DNA of 16,114 nt from an uncultured Actinomyces sp. (GTDB taxonomy: Bacteria > Actinomycetota > Actinomycetes > Actinomycetales > Actinomycetaceae): the NCBI GenBank assembly GCA_915069725.1, contig CAJZFF010000006.1, forward strand, positions 1 through 16,114. The letters run 5' to 3'. The notes below the pieces were generated by a model, which saw only the letters and a program-made list of their open reading frames with translations, did not search any database and was not told the DNA's origin. This document shows positions 1 to 7,487 of this stretch, in pieces. A program made the translations under genes and the position numbers. The number at the start of each line of letters is the position of its first letter. Positions within the stretch are counted from its first letter, which is position 1.

Positions 1-7
1 TGCGATT

Positions 8-35
8 GGGGGCGGCAACACATGTTGCCGCCCCC
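8..35. terminator. Long GC-rich hairpin, probable bidirectional terminator
   Basis: Perfect 13-bp arms, GGGGGCGGCAACA at 8-20 and its reverse complement at 23-35, leave only a 2-base centre (a 4-base loop if the last pair stays open). On the plus strand it is followed by a pyrimidine-rich stretch (TCTACTCTTCCCC) without a real U-run. It begins 48 bases past the stop of the minus-strand DUF4097 gene, so it can end that transcript. It may also end a plus-strand gene to the left of the window. Confidence 0.65.
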
Positions 36-82
36 TCTACTCTTCCCCTACTCCGCCATCTGGTCGTCGCATGGGTGGGTGC

Positions 83-817
83 TCAGGCCCTGCGCACCCG
101 CACGGTCCCCATCTGGGTGCGGGCCCGCAGCTCGAGGCGTCGTTCGAGGGCATCGGGGTGGTCCTGGCGGGGCAGGTCGGTTGCGACTCGACCGAAGTCG
201 GAGTGGCAGTCGGCCAGGACCGCAGTTCCCTCAGGCACTCCCACCGACACGGTTCCCATCTCGCTGGACAGATCCAAGGATCCTTCATGGGCCTCGACGA
301 TCTTGACCGAGCCTGCCTCCGTGTGGGCAGACACCGTGCCGGAGGTCGAGCGGATGCGCACCGAACCGGCCTGAGCTCGCACGCTCCCCTCATGCAGGGC
401 GCCGATGACGATGGAGCCGGCGTCGGCGTGCACCTGCGCACTCATGCAGTCGCCCAGTCGGATCGATCCCGCCGAGGTCCGGATCTGCACGTGCTCCCAG
501 GAGTGCTCAGCGCTGATCGATCCGGCATCGAGGCGGGCGTCCAGGTGCGTACCGTGCGGCACCGTGACCCGAACTCGAGATGTCTGCGGGCCCCACGGCC
601 AGATGCCAGCGAATCGTTCACGTCCCACGAGAGCGATCTGACGGATGCTCACCTCGGCCCCGTCGGCGGTGACGTCCAGGAGGGGGGTCAGGCTCTCATC
701 GGCCTCGACGGTGATCGCGCTTCCCGTCCCAGGCGCGGTCACCACGCTCAGAGTGGACAGATCCAGGACGAGGCTCGGCTGAACGTCGTCGGGAAGGTCA
801 AAGGTCCAGATCGGCAT
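83..817 (-). CDS. DUF4097-type beta-solenoid protein
   Basis: A 244-residue protein with no signal peptide or membrane segment. The first 50 residues are alternating hydrophobic strands typical of DUF4097 N-termini. From residue 98 the motif AGS-(I/V) recurs at about 98, 116, 133, 150 and 168, a period of 17-18, with related EGS/SGT/MGT turns in between. This is the pattern of a repetitive beta-solenoid. The ATG at 817 has AGGAG 7 bases upstream. It follows the ribbon-helix-helix gene after 114 bases in the same direction; I recall this gene pair from other actinobacteria. No catalytic motif is visible. The cellular role of DUF4097 proteins is not established to my knowledge; a scaffold or surface-binding role is only a guess from the fold. 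Confidence 0.8.
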   Translation of the reverse strand: MPIWTFDLPDDVQPSLVLDLSTLSVVTAPGTGSAITVEADESLTPLLDVTADGAEVSIRQIALVGRERFAGIWPWGPQTSRVRVTVPHGTHLDARLDAGSISAEHSWEHVQIRTSAGSIRLGDCMSAQVHADAGSIVIGALHEGSVRAQAGSVRIRSTSGTVSAHTEAGSVKIVEAHEGSLDLSSEMGTVSVGVPEGTAVLADCHSDFGRVATDLPRQDHPDALERRLELRARTQMGTVRVRRA

Positions 818-865
818 GGGTGGTCTCCTCAGGTTCAGGTATCTGCACGGAATGTCACGATGTGG

Positions 866-880
866 TCACCCAGCGGGTGA
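866..880. promoter_or_regulatory. Perfect inverted repeat between the RHH and DUF4097 genes
   Basis: TCACCC-AGC-GGGTGA is a perfect 6-bp-arm dyad in the 114-base gap, 52 bases past the RHH stop and 49 bases before the DUF4097 start. It could be an operator for the RHH protein or a small attenuating hairpin in a shared transcript. No convincing -35/-10 pair was found in the gap. Confidence 0.35.
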
Positions 881-931
881 GTCATTGGGATCAGGTGAGG
901 TTCAGTGGCACGACGGCGCGGTGGTACGCAG

Positions 932-1555
932 TCAGCCGAACCAGCCGCTGAGCGTCGCCCCCGCGCTCCGGTGCTGTGCCGGTCTGGCACGCCAGTCGGT
1001 GGGGCGTCCGCCGTCGGAGCCACTCGCAGAGCGATCAGACCCCGCCCCGTCGTTGCCGGTGCTCGGCGGGCGCTGGGAACCCGACGCGAGCGACTGTTCT
1101 GACAGGGCGCCTCGAGCCGCTTCCACGAGCCAGGCGTTGACCGAACGTCCCTGCACCCGGGCGGCGGCCTCGATCTGCTGCTTGAGTGACTCGGGCAGGC
1201 GCAGCGTCGTGCGGACCTCCGGCCCCTCCGCCACCTCGGGTACTGCGTGCACCGGAGTCTGGGCAAGGAGGTCCGGGCCCGTCACGTGGTCCTGCTCCCG
1301 CTCATCAGACCGATCAGCCTGGGTCACTAGAAGATGGGGCGTCGCACCGTCCATCACAACGGCGACATGGGCTCCGTCGAGCTCACCGTTGAGCTCATCA
1401 GCGGTGTCCGTGAGCATCTGCAGGGCGACGAGGCGCAGAGCCGGATCGAGTGCAGCCGCCAGGGAGCGGGCCACATCCTGGGTTCGTTCGTCACCCAGGG
1501 ACGAGGTCTCCACGAGGGTACGACGCAGGGTCTCGGTGTAGGCATCCACAAGCAT
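932..1555 (-). CDS. Ribbon-helix-helix DNA-binding protein (HicB/Arc-like), partner of DUF4097
   Basis: A 207-residue protein in three parts. Residues 1-75 are mainly helical with a short strand (GAHVAVVMDG) and match no domain I can name. Residues 115-152 are a ribbon-helix-helix motif: strand TTLRLPESL, helix KQQIEAAARVQG, then SVNAWLVEAARGAL. Residues 153-200 are a disordered Ser/Gly/Arg linker, and the protein ends in SGWFG. Database entries call such proteins 'HicB family antitoxin', but no HicA toxin lies beside it. In other actinobacteria I recall the same architecture (RHH, basic linker, terminal GW motif) just upstream of a DUF4097 gene. It probably binds DNA and may control itself and the downstream gene. 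The ATG at 1555 has no Shine-Dalgarno sequence; see the promoter entry. Confidence 0.75.
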   Translation of the reverse strand: MLVDAYTETLRRTLVETSSLGDERTQDVARSLAAALDPALRLVALQMLTDTADELNGELDGAHVAVVMDGATPHLLVTQADRSDEREQDHVTGPDLLAQTPVHAVPEVAEGPEVRTTLRLPESLKQQIEAAARVQGRSVNAWLVEAARGALSEQSLASGSQRPPSTGNDGAGSDRSASGSDGGRPTDWRARPAQHRSAGATLSGWFG

Positions 1556-1561
1556 GACACC

Positions 1562-1567
1562 ATTATG
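1562..1567 (-). promoter_or_regulatory. -10 element for a possible leaderless RHH transcript
   Basis: CATAAT on the minus strand (5 of 6 to TATAAT) ends 6 bases before the ATG at 1555, so transcription would start at or next to the A of the start codon. This fits the missing Shine-Dalgarno sequence. The -35 at a 17-base spacer is TAGGTT, a poor match. Confidence 0.4.
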
Positions 1568-1597
1568 ACACCACCAACTACCTCAACCTAGAGACTT

Positions 1598-1616
1598 TGA
1601 TGTCGAAATGACGTCA
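1598..1616. promoter_or_regulatory. Inverted repeat upstream of the RHH gene, possible operator
   Basis: TGATGTC-GAAAT-GACGTCA has 7-bp arms with one mismatch, and the right arm lies in the perfect 8-mer TGACGTCA. It lies 31 bases upstream of the proposed -10 element, in the gap between GTPase B and the RHH gene. That is a reasonable place for an operator; the protein that binds it is unknown. Confidence 0.3.
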
Positions 1617-1639
1617 GATTGAAGCGTAGTGGTGTCGCA

Positions 1640-3334
1640 TCAGGCGATTCGCTCCAGAATCCGCGCGAGCTCCACCCATCCATGTGTCTCGGCTCTGAGC
1701 GGCTCGATGAGCTCGGCGTTCACGACCTCGTCGGTGGCCCGACGCAAGCGCTCGATGATCCGCCTGCGGTGACGCCTGGCCTGAAGGCCGGCCAGGAATG
1801 TCCCCAGACCCGCTAGGACCAGTCCGATCAACAGGCCCCCGAGCAGAAGGACGGTGGGCCAGGGGACCGCCCCCCAGCGTGGAACGTCGATGCTGATGAG
1901 CAGGAGGTAGTCCTCCAGCACGTGGATGGCCACCAGCCACAACCCGCCGATGAGCGCAGCCAGTGCGGTCACCCACTGCAGCACATTCGCGACTTTCCAC
2001 CAGACCGGACGCTTCCACGTCCCGTAGTCCACCTGGGCCACTGCCAGTTCCAGAGGCTCGGCAAGCCTCTCGGCACGCTCGTCACTGCGCAGAACGGCCT
2101 GAGCGGCCAGGTCACCGGGCAGAGCGGAGCAGGCCGCCACGGCGTAGACGTGAGCACTGCTTCGCAGCCTGCCCGTTGCGGCAGGTCCTGCGAGAGGCAG
2201 AGAGGTCAGGTCGATGACGCAGGAGCCCATGGCGCCGTCGAATTGTTCCGCGTCTGCGGACTTCGGGGAAGATGGGCGCCCGGTTCCCAGGTGAAGGGCT
2301 CGAAGCGGGTCGCGTCTGAGGTGCCCGATCCACCGCAGCCAGAACCAGCCGACTCGGGTGCGGGCCCGGTGACGGTCCGATCCTTCAACCGCCTGCGAGA
2401 CGACGTCGACCCCGGCGAGGCTCGCAGCCGCCTGCCGCAGGGCAGTGAGGGACTGACGTACTTGCGGCTCCTGCTGGTCGGCCGGACCCGGTGTTGGCGC
2501 ACCACGGCCGGATGGAGCGATGAGCCCCATGCGCTCCCCCAGCTCACGGGCTGCCCGCTGGGCGTGGGCGGCAAGGCTTCGCGCACTGGCCAGCCTGTTC
2601 GAGGCGACCGAGGCCACGGCGCGCGCCAGGGCCTCAACGCCCTGCCCGGTGTGGGCGCTGACGGGGATCACTGAGACGGCTCCAAGCCCCTCTCGGTCCA
2701 GGATCCTCCTGAGGTCGGCGAGCACTGCGTCCCGGCTGTCGGGGTCGAGGCGATCCACCTGGTTGAGGGCGACCACCATGACCTCGGCATGCGCCGCCAT
2801 GGGAATGAGGAAGTTGCGATGAACGACGCCGTCGGCGTACTTCTCCGGATCGAGGACCCACACCAGGACGTCGACCTTGCCCGCCATGCGCTCGGCAATG
2901 GCCCGGTGCTCGGGTTCGTCGGAGTCGATGTCGGGCAGATCGACCAGCACCGTCGTCTCGCCCAGGGCCCAGCCGCCGTCGACGCGCACTCTGTGGTTGA
3001 TGGCGAGCCAGTCCAGCAGCTCGGTGGCCTCAGCGGCCGTGTCCGGGACGACGGCGAGGGGCTGAGTGGTCGTCGGGCGGGTGCGGGCGGTTCGGGACAC
3101 CTCGGAGCCGGCCATAGCGTTGGTCAAGCTGGACTTGCCCGACCCGGTCGCCCCGAGCAGGGCCGTCACCGTGGTCCGCGGCGCCAGACGCCGTCGGTGG
3201 GAGGCCTGCGTGAGGACGTCGCGGGCCTGGGTGAGCTCTTCGCGCAGACCGAGCTGCTCGCCCAGGTCGACCGCCCTGGCCAGGTCCTCAAGAACCATCG
3301 GAAGGTCTGACACTGCGGAGCGGTCGGTGGTCAC
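1640..3334 (-). CDS. Membrane-associated GTPase B (YfjP/dynamin-like type)
   Basis: A 564-residue P-loop GTPase. G1 is GATGSGKS at 61-68, G2 threonines lie in RPTTT (86-90), G3 is DLPD (132-135), where the usual DxxG glycine is Asp, G4 is NQVD (191-194) and G5 is SAH (226-228). Residues 245-440 are largely helical. Two hydrophobic segments (about 450-470 and 491-517) precede a basic, helical C-terminus. A GTPase head, helical stalk and membrane hairpin resemble bacterial dynamin-like proteins, but no family assignment is secure. I chose GTG 3334: it makes a GTGA overlap with the stop of GTPase A and has GGGAGGAG about 6 bases upstream. A longer reading to 3475 lies inside GTPase A and is unlikely. 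It is the last gene of the hydrolase-hisS-GTPase run. Confidence 0.85.
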   Translation of the reverse strand: MTTDRSAVSDLPMVLEDLARAVDLGEQLGLREELTQARDVLTQASHRRRLAPRTTVTALLGATGSGKSSLTNAMAGSEVSRTARTRPTTTQPLAVVPDTAAEATELLDWLAINHRVRVDGGWALGETTVLVDLPDIDSDEPEHRAIAERMAGKVDVLVWVLDPEKYADGVVHRNFLIPMAAHAEVMVVALNQVDRLDPDSRDAVLADLRRILDREGLGAVSVIPVSAHTGQGVEALARAVASVASNRLASARSLAAHAQRAARELGERMGLIAPSGRGAPTPGPADQQEPQVRQSLTALRQAAASLAGVDVVSQAVEGSDRHRARTRVGWFWLRWIGHLRRDPLRALHLGTGRPSSPKSADAEQFDGAMGSCVIDLTSLPLAGPAATGRLRSSAHVYAVAACSALPGDLAAQAVLRSDERAERLAEPLELAVAQVDYGTWKRPVWWKVANVLQWVTALAALIGGLWLVAIHVLEDYLLLISIDVPRWGAVPWPTVLLLGGLLIGLVLAGLGTFLAGLQARRHRRRIIERLRRATDEVVNAELIEPLRAETHGWVELARILERIA

Positions 3335-5127
3335 CTGGCTCTCCTCCCGGCCGTACCGCGACCGTGGGCAGCCGGCAGGACGCGCAAGGACGTGGCCGCC
3401 TCCTGGCAGGCTCGAAGCTGTTCTCGCAGCGTGTCGGCACTCGGTGTGGGCAGCGGCAGAGCGTCGGTGAAGCACTTCGCCTGGTTGGCGAACAGAGCCG
3501 TGGCACGCTCGCTGAGGTCCTCCCTGGCCCGCTTGGTCATGCCGCGCATCGCCTGGTCCCCGAAGACGGCCTCCAGCACACGCTGAGCCAGGATGGCGGT
3601 ACCTCCCGCGATCCCCACCTCTCCCCCGGTCAGTCCACCGGTGTGAGCGAAGACGAGGATCATGAGAACAACTCCGGCGCCGTTGACCCCCAGGGACAAC
3701 AGGCGGGCAGTGAGCCGTTTGTCAGAGCCCTCGGATCGAACGAGCGTGAGAACCTGACGCTGCCAGTCGTGGACGAGGGCGGCGGCGACGACCTCCAGAC
3801 CGGTCTGGCTGGGCACCTCCGCCAGAGCCCGGTTGAGCGCCTGCTGGGAGGTACCGGCCCGTCTCCAGGAACGTTCCGTGGCCAGGCAGGCCCGTTGGGA
3901 CTCGGCGACCAGGAGCTCGACCAGGGAGGAGCCGATCGCCTGCTCGACGCGCTTGGCCGGCGCCGGACGTCCCCGTAGAAGCGAGGTGACGCGGTCGCGG
4001 ACCCGCCCCACCTGTACCTCCAAGGACCGGAACAGGTCTCCGGTGCCCACGAACTCCTGCCAGCGGGCCAGCACCTCGCCGTGCAGCATGGAGCCGTCCT
4101 CGGTGGCCTCGATGACCCGCTCGAGAGCGTCATCGTGCTCGGAGGTGGCTGCTCGCCGCAGCTCGGCGTGCTCAGCCTCCTGGGCGGCCAGCTCGACGGC
4201 GAGCAGCTCGCTCTGCGCCAGGAGGGAACCGATCGCGCCGGTCAGGCTGCGGTGCGCGACGTCCTGGCGAGCGGCCGCGTCGGAGGCCAGCGCTCCCAAC
4301 CACTGGCGCAGTGGTGAGACGCAGGACTCGGGCAGGAAGCCGTCGCCGTCAAGAGCGGTCTCAGGAATTGTGAAGACCGGAGCCTCCTCCAGGCCTGCGG
4401 CAACGAGCCGGCGCCGCAGGTCGGCCTCGACCTCGCTCTCCGCGCCAGCCGGTACCCGGTCCAGGACGATGGCGGTCGTAATGTGCCGTTGCGCCGCTGC
4501 CCGGAGGTGCTCCCAGGGAACGGCGTCGGCGTAACGTGCCGCTGTGGTGACGAAGATCCACATATCTGCACCGGCCAGGAGAGTGGCGGCCAGGTCCCGG
4601 TTGTCCTCGACCACGGAGTCGACATCGGGTGCGTCCACGATCGCCAGTCCCTCAGGCAGCCCCTCGCAGGCCCGCAGCTCGAGCTCTCTGGGGGTGTGAT
4701 CGGTGGCCGGGCTCGCCGGTGCGTCGGCGTCCACGCGCATGCGCGACAGGGAGCCCAGGACCCGGTCGGTGTCGAACCAGGCGGCGTCGGTCGGTGCGTG
4801 CAGCAGCAGGGGGCGGCGCGTGGTGGGGCGGATCGCCGAGGCCCTGGCCACGTGCCGGCGAACGAGCGAGGACACGAGGGTCGACTTGCCGGCCCCGGTC
4901 GAGCCGCCCACCACGGCCAGCAGCGGTGCGTCCAGGCTGGCCAGGCGGGGAAGGACGTAGTCACCGAGCTGGTCGCGGATGAGCGTGGCCTTGTCCGAGG
5001 CCGCAGCGGTTCCCTGAAGGACGTAGGGCATGGACAGGGCCGTCAGGCTGTCCCGGAGGGCGGACAGTGCCCTGGTCGCCTGATGGACGTGGTGCGTGCT
5101 GCTGGACTCGCTCCGGCTAGGGGTCAT
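3331..5127 (-). CDS. Membrane-associated GTPase A (dynamin/YfjP-like), partner of GTPase B
   Basis: A 598-residue P-loop GTPase. G1 is GSTGAGKS at 75-82, the G2 region is RPTT (100-103), and G3 is DAPD (165-168). The G4 position reads VLDRVP (221-226) instead of NKxD, so guanine specificity is not shown by the usual motif. Residues 285-475 are helical and rich in Glu/Ala/Arg (likely stalk). Hydrophobic stretches at about 477-497 and 503-519 may enter the membrane, and the C-terminus is basic (GRRAR). The ATG at 5127 overlaps the hisS TGA as ATGA, which selects it over a longer reading inside hisS. The order hisS, GTPase A, GTPase B with 4-base overlaps implies matched synthesis of both GTPases and perhaps a heteromeric membrane complex. 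Confidence 0.85.
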   Translation of the reverse strand: MTPSRSESSSTHHVHQATRALSALRDSLTALSMPYVLQGTAAASDKATLIRDQLGDYVLPRLASLDAPLLAVVGGSTGAGKSTLVSSLVRRHVARASAIRPTTRRPLLLHAPTDAAWFDTDRVLGSLSRMRVDADAPASPATDHTPRELELRACEGLPEGLAIVDAPDVDSVVEDNRDLAATLLAGADMWIFVTTAARYADAVPWEHLRAAAQRHITTAIVLDRVPAGAESEVEADLRRRLVAAGLEEAPVFTIPETALDGDGFLPESCVSPLRQWLGALASDAAARQDVAHRSLTGAIGSLLAQSELLAVELAAQEAEHAELRRAATSEHDDALERVIEATEDGSMLHGEVLARWQEFVGTGDLFRSLEVQVGRVRDRVTSLLRGRPAPAKRVEQAIGSSLVELLVAESQRACLATERSWRRAGTSQQALNRALAEVPSQTGLEVVAAALVHDWQRQVLTLVRSEGSDKRLTARLLSLGVNGAGVVLMILVFAHTGGLTGGEVGIAGGTAILAQRVLEAVFGDQAMRGMTKRAREDLSERATALFANQAKCFTDALPLPTPSADTLREQLRACQEAATSLRVLPAAHGRGTAGRRAR

Positions 5128-6548
5128 GAGGCTGAGTCGACCTCGCAGCCGTCCTGGGAGCAGTCCGCAGCCGGGCTGACGGTGATCCGTGGGGCGGTGT
5201 CGTCGGTGGGCGGCTGCCAGGTCGCGGCGTCGGCCTCGACCTGCTCGCCGGAGCGGATGTCCTTGACCGAGTCGGGGGCTCCCTCGGCGCCGGGGAACCA
5301 CACGAAGGGGATGGAACGCTTGTCCGCGGCCTTGATCTGCTTACCGAACTTGGCGGCGCTGGGGGCCACGTCGGCGCTGATGCCGCGGGCGCGCAGCGCA
5401 TCAGCGACGGCGTCGGAGGCGCAGCGGTGGGCCTCGTCGGTGACGGCCACGAGCACCGTCGTGGGCACGGGTCGACTGACCTGCACCAGGCCCTCACCGA
5501 TGACGCGGGCCAGGAGCCGGGACAGGCCGATGGAGATGCCCACGCCGGGGAAGGTGCGCTTGCCGTTGGTGGCCAGGGAGTCGTAGCGGCCTCCGGAGCA
5601 CACTGAGCCCAGATCCTCGTGGCCGGCCATGAAGGACTCGTAGACCGTGCCGGTGTAGTAGTCCAGTCCGCGAGCGATCTTGAGGTCGGCGATGACGGCG
5701 CCGGGGCGGCGCCGTCCGGTGGCCTCGAGCAGGGCAGTCAGCTCGGCCAGGCCCTCGATGAGGAGCTCGGTGGGCTCGGCGCCTGCCAGCGCCCGCAGGA
5801 CCTGATCGGAGACGTCCTGACCATCGGTACCGGTGATGGTGGCGAGCCTGAGGGCCTGCGCCGCCTGCTGCGCGCTGGTGCCAACGCTCTGGGTGAGCTC
5901 GGCGGCCACCTTCTCCGGGCCGATCTTGTCGAGCTTGTCGACCACGCGCAGGACCTCGATGAGCCGGTCCGTGTCGATGCCGATCGACTGGTAGAAGCCC
6001 TGGGCGACCTTGCGGTTGGAGACGTGGATGGTGACCGCGGGCACCGGCAGGGCGCTGAGCGCCTCGTGCATGATGAGGGGGACCTCGACGTCGTGGTGGA
6101 GCGGCAGGGCACCGTCACCGACGATGTCGATATCGGCCTGGATGAACTCGCGGAAGCGTCCCTCCTGGGGCCGTTCCCCGCGCCAGACCTTCTGGATCTG
6201 GTAGCGCTTGAACGGGAAGGTCAGCAGCCCGGCATTGTCCACGACATAGCGGGCGAAGGGGACGGTCAGGTCGAAGTGGAGCCCCAGCTGCTTGCGCGGA
6301 TCCGTCTCGGACTCGGCGTCGGCGGGATCGGCCTGAAGGCGGCTGAGCAGGTAGACCTCCTTGGAGGTCTCCCCCTTCTTCGTCAGCTCGCTCAGCGGTT
6401 CGACGGCGCGGGTCTGGATGCCGCTGAAGCCGTGGAGCTCGAAGGTGCGGCGCAGGATGTCGACGAAGTGCTGCTCGACGATGTGGCCCGCGGGGAGCCA
6501 CTCGGGGAAGCCGGACAGTGAGGAGAGGGCTTGTCGTACCTGTGCCAT
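5124..6548 (-). CDS. hisS: Histidine-tRNA ligase (HisRS)
   Basis: Charges tRNA-His in the cytoplasm; a homodimeric class II synthetase. From the ATG at 6548 it is 474 residues. Visible landmarks are the start LSSLSGFPEWLP, motif 2 (WRGERPQEGRFREF, about 122-135) with its ATP-binding arginines, the histidine-specific segment ARGLDYYTGTVYE (about 292-304) and motif 3 (GVGISIGLSRLL, about 335-346). An anticodon-binding domain covers about 363-425. A tail of roughly 40 polar residues (TWQPPTDDTAPR onward) exceeds the usual HisRS end. The start is uncertain: GTG 6587 and ATG 6557 are in frame and none has a clear Shine-Dalgarno sequence; 6548 best fits family N-termini. It lies 44 bases after the metallo-hydrolase and is coupled to GTPase A by ATGA. 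Confidence 0.96.
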   Translation of the reverse strand: MAQVRQALSSLSGFPEWLPAGHIVEQHFVDILRRTFELHGFSGIQTRAVEPLSELTKKGETSKEVYLLSRLQADPADAESETDPRKQLGLHFDLTVPFARYVVDNAGLLTFPFKRYQIQKVWRGERPQEGRFREFIQADIDIVGDGALPLHHDVEVPLIMHEALSALPVPAVTIHVSNRKVAQGFYQSIGIDTDRLIEVLRVVDKLDKIGPEKVAAELTQSVGTSAQQAAQALRLATITGTDGQDVSDQVLRALAGAEPTELLIEGLAELTALLEATGRRRPGAVIADLKIARGLDYYTGTVYESFMAGHEDLGSVCSGGRYDSLATNGKRTFPGVGISIGLSRLLARVIGEGLVQVSRPVPTTVLVAVTDEAHRCASDAVADALRARGISADVAPSAAKFGKQIKAADKRSIPFVWFPGAEGAPDSVKDIRSGEQVEADAATWQPPTDDTAPRITVSPAADCSQDGCEVDSAS

Positions 6549-6592
6549 GGTCCGCATTGTGTCATGACGGGCAGCGAGCCTGCGCACCGCCG

Positions 6593-7408
6593 TCAGGCCT
6601 TGAGGTCTCCTCCACGGATCTTGGCCTCGGCAAGGTAGGGGTTGCCGTGGTGCTCGTGCTCCATGGTGGTCACTGCGCCGTGCCCGGGCAGCAGAATGGT
6701 GGCCGGGTCGACGGCGTTGGCCAGGAAGCGCAGGGTGGCGAGCATCTGCACCTGGTCCCCGCCGGGCAGATCGGTGCGTCCCACGGAGCCCTTGAAGATG
6801 ACGTCACCGTCGAGGGCCATGAGGTAGGTGTGCTCCTCGTCGGCGACGGCAGGGTCGTCATCGATGACCTCGGCCTCGTAGAGCAGGGCGTTGTCAGCCA
6901 GGCGGGCCTCGAAGAAGAACAGGGTGGAGCCCTCCGAGTGGCCCGGAGCCGGGACCGCCCGCATGGCGATGCCGGGGACAAGGTCGACAGCGTGAGAGAA
7001 GCCGTCCCCAGGGAAGAGACGGATGTCCGCCGGCTGCCTCCAGGGGGTGCCGGCCATGTCGGTGAAGCTCATTCCGTTGGCGCTGATACCGGTGGTGATG
7101 TCGGGCTCCTCGAGCCGGTAGCGGTCGCGCTCGGGGATGTATACCGGCACGTCGACGGCGTCGTCACTGGTGAGCAGGCCCTCGGCGTGGGCGGCCTCGA
7201 TGAGCGCCTGGCTGTCCCACACGTGGTCGGCGTGACCGTGGGTGAGCAGGATCGCGCTCAGGGTGAGCCGATGGGAGCGAAGCAGGGCCAGCGCGCCGCG
7301 GGCGGCACCGGCTCCGGGGTCGACGACGAGGGCGGGTTCGCCCGGGCCTGCGGCCAGGACGTAGCAGTTGGCGGCGAACACGGGTGCGATGGTGCGCTCC
7401 AAGATCAT
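6593..7408 (-). CDS. Metallo-beta-lactamase-fold hydrolase, glyoxalase II-like
   Basis: A 271-residue soluble protein with the full binuclear metal site: THGHADH (H57, H59, D61, H62), H157 in PGHS, D202 in DGDVIFKGSVGRTD and H243 in PGHG. The phrase GSVGRTDLPGGD is typical of the hydroxyacylglutathione-hydrolase-like branch. The real substrate is probably a thioester of another thiol, because actinobacteria generally use mycothiol rather than glutathione; that step is inference. A gene of this type stands next to hisS in other actinobacteria (in M. tuberculosis between ppiB and hisS, as I recall). The ATG at 7408 follows a G-rich stretch (GGGTGGGGGC) that may act as a ribosome binding site. 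It appears to be the first gene of the hisS-GTPase operon. Confidence 0.88.
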   Translation of the reverse strand: MILERTIAPVFAANCYVLAAGPGEPALVVDPGAGAARGALALLRSHRLTLSAILLTHGHADHVWDSQALIEAAHAEGLLTSDDAVDVPVYIPERDRYRLEEPDITTGISANGMSFTDMAGTPWRQPADIRLFPGDGFSHAVDLVPGIAMRAVPAPGHSEGSTLFFFEARLADNALLYEAEVIDDDPAVADEEHTYLMALDGDVIFKGSVGRTDLPGGDQVQMLATLRFLANAVDPATILLPGHGAVTTMEHEHHGNPYLAEAKIRGGDLKA

Positions 7409-7414
7409 GCCCCC

Positions 7415-7420
7415 ACCCTA
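7415..7420 (-). promoter_or_regulatory. Possible -10 element of the hydrolase-hisS-GTPase operon
   Basis: TAGGGT on the minus strand fits TANNNT and ends 6 bases before the ATG at 7408. The closest -35 (TCGACA, 5 of 6) lies 20 bases upstream, longer than ideal. The same bases could instead serve as a G-rich ribosome binding site, so this is tentative. Confidence 0.25.
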
Positions 7421-7466
7421 CTTGGGCCGTCTGGGAACAGTGTCGATACGGGTAAAGAGCTGCTCA

Positions 7467-7479
7467 GGTCCACAGGACC
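7467..7479 (-). terminator. Short hairpin after the ABC-F gene
   Basis: GGTCC-TGT-GGACC on the minus strand begins 9 bases after the ABC-F stop. A second tiny dyad, GAGC-A-GCTC, and TTT follow. The stem is short and the U-run weak, so termination is likely only partial and some read-through into the hydrolase operon is possible. Confidence 0.25.
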
Positions 7480-7487
7480 CGGCCGGC

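Noticed and set aside
71..880. 269-codon plus-strand frame opposite DUF4097
   Set aside because: Gly/Arg/Asp-rich mirror product; the minus strand has the repeat pattern and a good ribosome binding site.
932..1555. HicA/HicB toxin-antitoxin system
   Set aside because: Only the ribbon-helix-helix part resembles HicB. No HicA-like small dsRNA-binding-fold frame is adjacent, and the neighbour is DUF4097.
4483..6521. Two long plus-strand frames (4483-5586 and 5619-6521) opposite GTPase A and hisS
   Set aside because: Both are mirror frames of confidently identified genes and show no domain or ribosome binding site.
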